64,000 nt of DNA, from positions 134,542 to 198,541 of the forward strand of contig NZ_FXXN01000025.1 in NCBI RefSeq assembly GCF_900184795.1, given 5' to 3'. The notes beneath the pieces are model-generated. The model made no database searches, was not told the DNA's origin, and saw only the letters and a list, made by a program, of their open reading frames with translations. Shown in pieces: positions 49,221-55,232 of the stretch (positions are counted from its first letter, which is position 1; every line of letters starts with the position of its first letter). A program made the position numbers and the translations under genes. Source of the DNA: Magnetospirillum sp. 15-1 (GTDB taxonomy: Bacteria; Pseudomonadota; Alphaproteobacteria; Rhodospirillales; Magnetospirillaceae).

Positions 49221-49527
49221 TTTCCCCTCAGATCGGACGCGTCCAGCACGTTGGTAGCGCGGACGGCTCTAGCGGTCAACTAAGCCGCTGGAATCGCACG
49301 TGGATTTGCGGCGATTTTGCCAGGTTATCGCGGGACGAACCCCCGGTGGCCTCGGCCTGCGCGGAGGTTCAATAAATTGCCGAGGGCGACCGCTAAATAT
49401 CATCGGGACACAAGAAAATGAATTCAGCTGCCACTCGACGGGGTAGGCAGCATGGCAAGCCCGCTGGCAGTTTTAGTTGTGTCCCCTTCAACAACGCCAG
49501 CGGGCTTTGGTCTTTAAGGGGCTTTCA
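49221..49527. other. Divergent region with a 12-bp inverted repeat
   Basis: 307 bases without a gene. Near its right end a perfect inverted repeat (AAGCCCGCTGGC at 49457-49468, complement at 49496-49507) encloses 27 bases. It ends 21 bases before the gene at 49528 and could be a leader hairpin or a terminator for upstream transcription. Confidence 0.5.
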
Positions 49528-50598
49528 ATGACAAACTATATTAACTACTTCCGCAAACTGGAAGTTATCGCGAAAGCCGACCATCGCTTCGCGCGGTATT
49601 TCAACAACTGCGTTCTCGAACTCGCTACGACTGGTCGACTGGTCCGCACGCTGGACTGGTTCAACGCCAACGTGGCGCGGCACACCGGAAAGGATCTGAA
49701 CCTTAAGTCGCTGGTGCTGACCAAGGACCAGAGTGTGCGATTCCGCGCTGCATATGGCTTCCTCGACAAGTCGAAGTCGCATCCCAAGACCCGACCGAAC
49801 CACGACCAGAACCCAACCGAAACCCAACCAGAACCCAACCAAAACCTGACCGACACCCAACCAAAACCCAACCAGAACCCAACCAAAATGGGCCTCAGAC
49901 TGGCGGAAACGCTGGGATTTCGCGAGCCGCTAAGTAGTTTAAGTATGGTATGTAAAGTAGGTAGTTCGGACCTGGACGCTCGCGCGTCGGGAGACGTGGC
50001 CAACAACGACTGCGAACATGAGCCTGACGGCCAGCACTACGGCGCTGACGCGCCCAACGTGGCAGAGCCACCTTCTTCGCACTACGACGCTCGCCAGCCG
50101 CCTCGCTCTGCAGATGCGGCACATGACGACTACAAGGTGGTGTCGCGGGCCAAGAAGCAGCCCAAGACCCGCAAGGGCTGTCAGATTTCTATCTGGAACG
50201 ACCGTCATAAGTTCGGGCGCGGGGAGGTGGAGATTGATGGCGCAAAATATTATGTCCGCGCTGTGGCGGTCAGCGAATTCGGGAGCGAACTGGACAAGTT
50301 GCCGGGGCTCGCGGGCTGGAAGGAGGGCTGGCACAGCGCGCTGCTCGGGGCTTACCGGGCGTTCAAGAAATGGGGCGTGTCCTGCGTCTATCGCGTCTGG
50401 GACGGCAGGCACCTGTACTCCGAGCCGTTACCCGGCAAATTGTTCACCGTGTCTTATGACGACCAGGGCGCGCCGCTGGTAGCCTTCGTCGATGACCAGG
50501 CCTTTGGGGAGTTCCAAGTGGCGCTTAAGGCCACCGGCAAGGCTGCTGGCCCGCATTATGAGGGCTACGTCAAAGAGCGCGAGGAGGCAGCCGCATGA
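49528..50598 (+). CDS. Protein with an internal 11-residue repeat encoded by 11-bp tandem repeats
   Basis: A 356-residue protein from ATG 49528 with AAGGGG upstream. The N-terminal domain (about 1-85) is compact and helical; a linker of about 33 residues (roughly 87-119) reads in 11-residue units such as NPTETQPEPNQ and NLTDTQPKPNQ; a disordered polar stretch follows (about 150-210); and a C-terminal domain (about 215-345) begins TRKGCQISIWNDRHKFGRGEV. No family is recognised. Because the DNA repeat unit (11 bp) is not a multiple of three, gain or loss of one unit would shift the frame. The last codons end 105 bp before the IS element. Confidence 0.6.
   Translation: MTNYINYFRKLEVIAKADHRFARYFNNCVLELATTGRLVRTLDWFNANVARHTGKDLNLKSLVLTKDQSVRFRAAYGFLDKSKSHPKTRPNHDQNPTETQPEPNQNLTDTQPKPNQNPTKMGLRLAETLGFREPLSSLSMVCKVGSSDLDARASGDVANNDCEHEPDGQHYGADAPNVAEPPSSHYDARQPPRSADAAHDDYKVVSRAKKQPKTRKGCQISIWNDRHKFGRGEVEIDGAKYYVRAVAVSEFGSELDKLPGLAGWKEGWHSALLGAYRAFKKWGVSCVYRVWDGRHLYSEPLPGKLFTVSYDDQGAPLVAFVDDQAFGEFQVALKATGKAAGPHYEGYVKEREEAAA
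49786..49884 (+). repeat. Nine tandem 11-bp repeats inside a coding region
   Basis: Consecutive 11-bp units of the form AGAACCCAACC (the first two degenerate). Read in frame they give an 11-residue repeat every 33 bases. Confidence 0.8.
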
Positions 50599-50699
50599 TC
50601 TTGGCCTACCTGCTTACATTCCGTGGCCGCAGATGGGGCGTCGCCTTCTCATACAACTGGGTAAAAGCGAACTTGTTGGTGCGGTGTGCCGAGTAGGAC

Positions 50700-51466
50700 C
50701 TAGGTTCTGGACTCATAAGTCCGCATCCACAGGCGGGTTGAGGCGAGCATGACTGCGGCGAGGAAATTCCTGGCCGACTTGTCGAAGCGCGTCGCGACTC
50801 GCCTGAAGTGCTTCAGCTTATTGAAGAACCGTTCGACGAGGTTCCGTTTCCGGTAAAGCCCATGATCGACGGAGCGTTGGACCTTGCGGTCGCGCTGGGT
50901 TGGGATGTGGGCGCAGCCGCCCTTGGATTTGACCAGATCAACCAGCGCCTGCCAGTCGTAGCCACGGTCACCGACAAATGCCTGGGCGGTCGGCAAGCCC
51001 TCAAGCATGGCTGGCGCCGCCGCCTTGTCCGAGGCCTGGCCCGGCGTCAGCAGTAGTTTTACCGGCAAGCCGCACTCGTCCACGATGGCGTGGATTTTGG
51101 TGCTCAGTCCTCCACGAGAACGGCCGATGGCGTTATCCGCGCCCCCTTTTTACCCCCAGCGGCATGCTGGTGGGCACGGATGATCGAACTGTCGATGAAT
51201 TGCAGCGACTGTGGCGATTGTGCCGCCAACGCCTCGAAAATGTTCAGCCAAACGCCTGCCTTCGCCCAGCGATTGAAGCGATTGTATGCGGTCGTGTAGG
51301 GGCCGTAGCGTTCAGGCAAATCGCGCCACGGCGAACCCGTCCGCAGGATGTAGAAGATGCCGTTGAGCACCCGGCGATCATCGGTTCGGGGCACGCCACG
51401 CGGCTTGTTCGGCAGCAGCGGCGCGATGATTTCCCATTCCTTTTCCGAAAGGTCGAAGCGGGCCAT
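50700..51466 (-). CDS. IS5-family transposase, two overlapping frames
   Basis: Frame A (51104-51466) starts MARFDLSEKEWEIIAPLLPNKP and carries the first catalytic Asp in LQFIDSSIIRAHQHAAGGKKG. Frame B (to 50700) contains AFVGDRGYDWQALVDLV with the second Asp and KRNLVERFFNKLKHFRRVATRFDK with the Glu, the Y-x2-R-x3-E-x6-K signature. The frames join at a slippery AAAAAGGGGG run (minus strand; 51142-51151), so the roughly 255-residue transposase needs a ribosomal frameshift. The last stop codon is completed by target DNA at the left end of the element. Confidence 0.88.
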
Positions 51467-51540
51467 GACCAAACTCCCAAGTTTCGGAGTTTGAATCACA
51501 ACCGCGCCTCAATGGGAATCCTGTTTATAGGTACAGAACC
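50703..51540 (-). mobile_element. IS5-family insertion sequence (IS427/IS1031-like), complete
   Basis: 838 bp with terminal inverted repeats starting GGTTCTG (left GGTTCTGGACTCATAA; right end complement GGTTCTGTACCTATAA). A TA dinucleotide flanks both ends (context CTAG), consistent with a short target duplication. Both transposase frames are complete. It sits 9 bases after the DUF3768 stop, so it did not break that gene. Confidence 0.88.
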
Positions 51541-51548
51541 TAGCCCGA

Positions 51549-51875
51549 TCAGTATTCGTCGGCGAGCATGATCGTCAGCACGCGGATGGTCACGGCAGGG
51601 TTTGCCGGATCGTCGGAGGCAAAGTTCAGGTCCGGGTCGTAGTAGTCGATCTTCCAAATGACACGATGGTCCCCTACGGTCATCACCGCGCAATCGTGCT
51701 CGCCGTAGGGGTCGTTGTCGGGGGTGAAATCGGAAAACGCGGCGACGGCAGTGAGCACCTCCATGACAGCCTGGTGGCCGAGTGCCTGAATGCCCCTGGT
51801 GATCACCACCTTGCCGTAACTGTGGTCCCGGCGACGCCGGTCGTTCAGTTCGGCGATACGTTCCGTCCGGTCCAT
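51549..51875 (-). CDS. DUF3768 family protein
   Basis: A 108-residue soluble protein with the DUF3768 pattern: MDRTERIAELNDRRRR, VVITRGIQAL, FSDFTPDNDPYGEHDCAVMTVGDHRVIWKIDYYD, ending TIMLADEY. The family is common on alphaproteobacterial plasmids and islands, and its role is unknown. It follows the second integrase gene on the same strand; a 5' fragment of the same gene follows the first integrase at 30201-30271. Confidence 0.85.
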   Translation of the reverse strand: MDRTERIAELNDRRRRDHSYGKVVITRGIQALGHQAVMEVLTAVAAFSDFTPDNDPYGEHDCAVMTVGDHRVIWKIDYYDPDLNFASDDPANPAVTIRVLTIMLADEY

Positions 51876-53390
51876 GCGGCCCTCGCTGTTGCGCGGGCAC
51901 GTTTCCGGGATTGGGCGTTGCGCCCGGGACTGCTGCTATAGCGGCGGGACGCGGAGGGCGTCTACGGGCTGCTCTTGCCTGCTCCAGCGCCCCTGGTAGC
52001 AGGGCATCTCACGATGAGCAGCGTGCGAGCGCGACAGGGCTGCGCCGAGGCGCGGAAGGGATTAATCCTCTGTCTCGGCCAGCGCGGCGGCCAAGCTCTT
52101 CGGGATTGCGGGAGGGGCTTTGCGAGTTTCGGACCTCTGCCGCTTCTTGCTGGTATCGTGGGGTTGTCCGACGCCAAATGCGCCAGCAGCAACATGCGGG
52201 CTGATCAGCATGGCGTTTGCAGCCGCCTTCGGGGCAATCGTCAGCGGCCCCAGATGCGCGTAATGCTGCTCCAGCATGGCGACGCTGGTTCCCATGTGGG
52301 TCGCCAACTCGATCAGCGACATCGTGCCGTGGACGATCTGCGTCGTCGCGTAGCTATGGCGCAGGGAATAGAGCGTGCGGCGCGACGGCGGATCGCCCTT
52401 GTCCCACAGCATGCCGATGTTCTTGAGGATCGTTTGGAAACTGTGCTGCACGTTTCCCGGCAATGTTCCATCGGGCAAGCGGAAAACGAAATCATCGGGG
52501 GTCTTGTCCGCGCCCTGCCATGCCATCAACGCCTTGAACGGTTGGGCGGCGACGCTGGCCGGGGCGGTGATCACCCGCTGCCGCACCTTGCTGTATTTGA
52601 TGGTCTTGCCGGCGGTGATGGTCAGCTTTACGTACTTTTGGCCGCCGTGTTCCCAAGCCACATCCACATGCCGCCATCGCAGATTGTCCAACTCCTTGCC
52701 TGGACGGGCTCCGGTCAGCAGCAGGATGATGACGTAGTAGTAGAGGAGTTGCCGAATTTCGCGGGTGCGCTGTTTCCGCCCTTGGGGGATCAGCTCCCAC
52801 ATCCGGATCAGCAAGAGGGCAATCTCGTCCTCGTCGAAGTGCGGACGACGGAGGCCAGCCTCGCCGTCATTCGGCATCTTCGGAATCTGCCATTCATTGA
52901 GCCAGCCATAACGGACGGCAAGCTTGAGCACGTTGTGAAGGCAGGCGTTGTGGCTGGTGATGGTGGATTTGACGAACGGCTTGCCGTGCTTTTCCCGTTT
53001 CCAGGCATTCCAGGCCATAAGGTCTTGATGGCTTAGGTCGTCTAGCTTCTTGCCGCCGAGGAAAGGATCGACCCATTTCCTGATTGTGCAGCGATAGTCT
53101 TCGGCACTGGCGAGCGTGCCAGTCTCAAGCTCTTTCAGGTACTGTGCCGTCGCGTCCCGCACCAGCTTGGTGCGCGGCACCTGATTGTGCCGCACGCGGT
53201 ACATCATGTCGTCGTACTGATCGCAGGCCCATTGGGCGGCTTGACGGAGATCGCTGGTGCCGGTGGAAAGGCGCAGCCACTCGCCGCGCACCTTCAAATG
53301 GGCTTGCCAGTATGAGGAGCCCTTTCGCATCTTGAGCACGACATTGCCGTCGCGCATCTTACGCCAAGGGTCTTCGATGCGTTTGGGCAC
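51807..53390. repeat. Duplicated integrase-DUF3768 module, copy 2
   Basis: Homologous to 30201-31812 in the same orientation. This copy retains the complete DUF3768 gene beyond the end of the homology. Confidence 0.85.
52062..53390 (-). CDS. Tyrosine recombinase/integrase (second copy)
   Basis: A 442-residue integrase, closely related over its full length to that at 30481-31812. Catalytic residues: Arg I in TGARPGKELDNLRW, Arg II and His in YSLRHSYATT, His in ATHMGTS and Tyr in LEQHYAHLG. The GTG at 53390 is 25 bp after the end of the intact tRNA-Leu(CAA) gene, so it probably shares the tRNA promoter. The open frame continues upstream to 53528 only because it reads through the tRNA. This is the probable integrase of the 21.8-kb element. 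Confidence 0.94.
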   Translation of the reverse strand: MPKRIEDPWRKMRDGNVVLKMRKGSSYWQAHLKVRGEWLRLSTGTSDLRQAAQWACDQYDDMMYRVRHNQVPRTKLVRDATAQYLKELETGTLASAEDYRCTIRKWVDPFLGGKKLDDLSHQDLMAWNAWKREKHGKPFVKSTITSHNACLHNVLKLAVRYGWLNEWQIPKMPNDGEAGLRRPHFDEDEIALLLIRMWELIPQGRKQRTREIRQLLYYYVIILLLTGARPGKELDNLRWRHVDVAWEHGGQKYVKLTITAGKTIKYSKVRQRVITAPASVAAQPFKALMAWQGADKTPDDFVFRLPDGTLPGNVQHSFQTILKNIGMLWDKGDPPSRRTLYSLRHSYATTQIVHGTMSLIELATHMGTSVAMLEQHYAHLGPLTIAPKAAANAMLISPHVAAGAFGVGQPHDTSKKRQRSETRKAPPAIPKSLAAALAETED

Positions 53391-53415
53391 GTGCTGCGAT
53401 CCCAACCGTATGAGT

Positions 53416-53500
53416 TGGTGCCCGTCCCCGGACTCGAACCGGGATGCCTTACGGCGCACGATTTTGAGTCGTGTTCGTCTACCAATTCCGACAGACGGGC
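53416..53500 (-). tRNA. tRNA-Leu(CAA), intact, element-borne
   Basis: 85 bases including encoded CCA. Acceptor GCCCGTC/GACGGGC, D stem TCG/CGA, anticodon stem CACGA/TCGTG around the loop CTCAAAA (anticodon CAA), long variable arm, T stem CCCGG/CCGGG. All stems pair. It is the only complete tRNA in the window and lies inside the insertion that split another tRNA-Leu(CAA). Confidence 0.95.
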
Positions 53501-53522
53501 AATATGTCCTGCGCAGCAGCGC

Positions 53523-53600
53523 GAACATCTAACACAGCGGCCTAAGGGCCGCAATGCGCAATGCGAACTGCCGAGTGTGCAAAGTGTGCTATATGTGTGC
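53523..53600. repeat. Attachment-site arm block, copy next to the intact tRNA
   Basis: Similar to 53731-53818: shared GAACRTCTARCACA, GGCCGCAATGCGCAA, and two or three TGTGC(T) elements in the same order. Each block lies between a split tRNA 5' half and the next tRNA gene, and probably holds integrase arm-binding sites. Confidence 0.7.
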
Positions 53601-53669
53601 GATTACGTCAATGGATCAAAAATCGCGTAATTCTGCGAGATATTTCCGCTATTAGACTGGGGGAGATCT

Positions 53670-53709
53670 ATTTTGAGTGCGGTGCGTCTACCAATTCCGC
53701 CAACGGGGC
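53670..53709 (-). pseudogene. 5' half of split tRNA-Leu(CAA)
   Basis: Runs from GCCCCGT at 53709 through the D arm and CCGCA stem to the loop ACTCAAAAT, then diverges. It pairs perfectly with the 3' half at 31830-31883. Confidence 0.92.
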
Positions 53710-53730
53710 ACGTTGGGTCGTGCAGAGCCT

Positions 53731-53818
53731 GAACGTCTAGCACACCGGAAGTTTGGCCGCAATGCGCAAAGCGGAGAGGAACTGCACGTTTGTGCAAAAA
53801 TGTGCTATGATTGTGCAG
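53731..53818. repeat. Attachment-site arm block, copy next to the orphan 5' half
   Basis: Similar to 53523-53600 in sequence and position; see the shared blocks there. It lies between the tRNA 5' halves at 53670-53709 and 53886-53924. Confidence 0.7.
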
Positions 53819-53885
53819 AAAGATCAAGAGCTATAAAACGCTGTTATTACAATGTGTTAATGCGGCTAAAAGATAGCTGCTAGTT

Positions 53886-53924
53886 ATTTTGAGTCTGCCG
53901 CGTCTACCATTCCGCCACTGGGGC
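53886..53924 (-). pseudogene. Orphan 5' half of a tRNA-Leu(CAA), right chromosomal boundary
   Basis: Starts GCCCCAG, with D arm and GCAGA anticodon stem, and ends in the same ACTCAAAAT core before diverging. A matching 3' half (TCTGC stem, CTGGGGC acceptor) was not found in the window; the UAA fragments at the left edge do not pair with it. Confidence 0.85.
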
Positions 53925-54013
53925 ACCGCAAGAATGGTGGGCGGATCATAGCGGGTGCGGTGGGCGGGTCAACGGGAAATGGAGAGGGGCGTCCCCCTCT
54001 CCATGCCATCCGC

Positions 54014-54994
54014 CTATCGATCGCTGCGGATCGGGCTGTATTCCAGCGGCACCCAGGCGAAGGCCTTGCCCTCGGCGCGGATGTGGCCGATGCCGGGGAA
54101 GGGCAGATGGGCGCCGGCCACCCACAGGCGCTGCTTCGCGGCATCGGCGAAGACCTGCTTGCGTGTCTTCACCGCCTGGGCCTTGTCGCTGTCGTATTCG
54201 AAGGCGATGTCGGGGCGGGCGAACTGGGTGGCGTGGCTGTGTACCAGATCGCCCAGCACCAGCAGGCTCTGGCCCTGGGAGGTGAAAAGATAGGAGGTGT
54301 GGCCGGGCGTGTGGCCGTGGGTGGCGACGGCCGCGATGCCGGCCGGCAGGTCGGCCTGGCCGCTGAAGGTCCTGAAGCGGCCGGCGGCCTTGTAGGGCGC
54401 CACGGCGTCGCGGGCCAGCTTGTACATGCCCTGCATGGCCTGGGGTGCCTTGGCGGCCACCGCCTCGTCCAGCCAGTAACCGGCCTCGTCCTTGTCGACC
54501 CACACCTGGGCATTGGGGAAGGCGACGGCGCCGTCCGGGGTCAGCAGGCCGTAGGCATGGTCGGGATGCAGATGGGTGAGCAGCACCGTATCCACCTGGG
54601 CCGGATCGTAGCCCGCCGCCTTGATATTCTCGAGGATGTAGCCCAGCGTCGGGCCGAAGGCCTTGGCGGTGCCGGCATCCACCAGTACCAGGCGCGAGCC
54701 GGTATGGACCAGATAGGCGTTGACCGCCGTCTGCATGCCCTTGCCGTAATCGACGAACATGCGCGACAGCAGGGCCTCCACCGTCTTGGCCTCGGTGCCC
54801 AGCAGGGTCTTGCGGTCCAGGTCGATATAGCCGTCATAGAGCGCCGTCACCTGGAAACCGCCCAGCTTGAAGCGGTGCCAGCCGCCCACCTGATCGGCGC
54901 GCTGGGCCGGCGGTTCGGCCAAGGCCGGAGCGGCGGCGGACAACACCAGGACGGCACCCACCAGGGCATTTCGCAACAGGGACGACAAGGCCAT
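54014..54994 (-). CDS. Exported MBL-fold metallo-hydrolase
   Basis: A 326-residue protein with a signal peptide (MALSSLLRNALVGAVLVLSAAAPALA) and a metallo-beta-lactamase fold: LLTHLHPDHAYGL (HxHxDH), HGHTPGHTSY, LVLGDLVHSH and a final GAHLPFPGIG His. The arrangement resembles periplasmic MBL hydrolases of the quorum-quenching or methyl-parathion-hydrolase type; the substrate is unknown. ATG 54994 has a clear GGAGG. It is the first backbone gene to the right of the mobile region. Confidence 0.9.
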   Translation of the reverse strand: MALSSLLRNALVGAVLVLSAAAPALAEPPAQRADQVGGWHRFKLGGFQVTALYDGYIDLDRKTLLGTEAKTVEALLSRMFVDYGKGMQTAVNAYLVHTGSRLVLVDAGTAKAFGPTLGYILENIKAAGYDPAQVDTVLLTHLHPDHAYGLLTPDGAVAFPNAQVWVDKDEAGYWLDEAVAAKAPQAMQGMYKLARDAVAPYKAAGRFRTFSGQADLPAGIAAVATHGHTPGHTSYLFTSQGQSLLVLGDLVHSHATQFARPDIAFEYDSDKAQAVKTRKQVFADAAKQRLWVAGAHLPFPGIGHIRAEGKAFAWVPLEYSPIRSDR

Positions 54995-55107
54995 GACCGG
55001 CACCTCCAATGAAAGGGACCGGGGCATCTCAACGCGAACAAAAGGGGAGGTCAAAGGAAAATCCTTCACCCGCGCTGCGTTTGCCGCACGGGTACCCGGT
55101 CTTTCAT

Positions 55108-55220
55108 CGTCATGGCCGGGCTTGGCCCGGCCATCCACGCGGCGCAACTCCACACTTTGTTTCCCAGAGCATTCCGGCGAAACAGCGTGGGACCCCCGGG
55201 TCAAGCCCGGGGGTGACGAG
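55108..55220. repeat. Intergenic palindromic repeat, copy 2
   Basis: Two palindromic parts, CGTCATGGCCGGGCTTGGCC...at 55108-55140 and GGACCCCCGGGTCAAGCCCG at about 55188-55220, of the same type as 23731-23838 and 58727-58786. Confidence 0.8.
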
Positions 55221-55232
55221 TGGCGACGGTGT

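Noticed and set aside
53391-53528. N-terminal extension of the second integrase
   Set aside because: The extra codons read through the intact tRNA-Leu gene; the aligned start of the first integrase supports GTG 53390.
27668-53924. Pairing the orphan 5' half at 53886 with the UAA 3' half at 27668
   Set aside because: The acceptors (GCCCCAG and AGGGGCC) and anticodon stems (GCAGA and TCGCT) do not match, so they are not halves of one gene.
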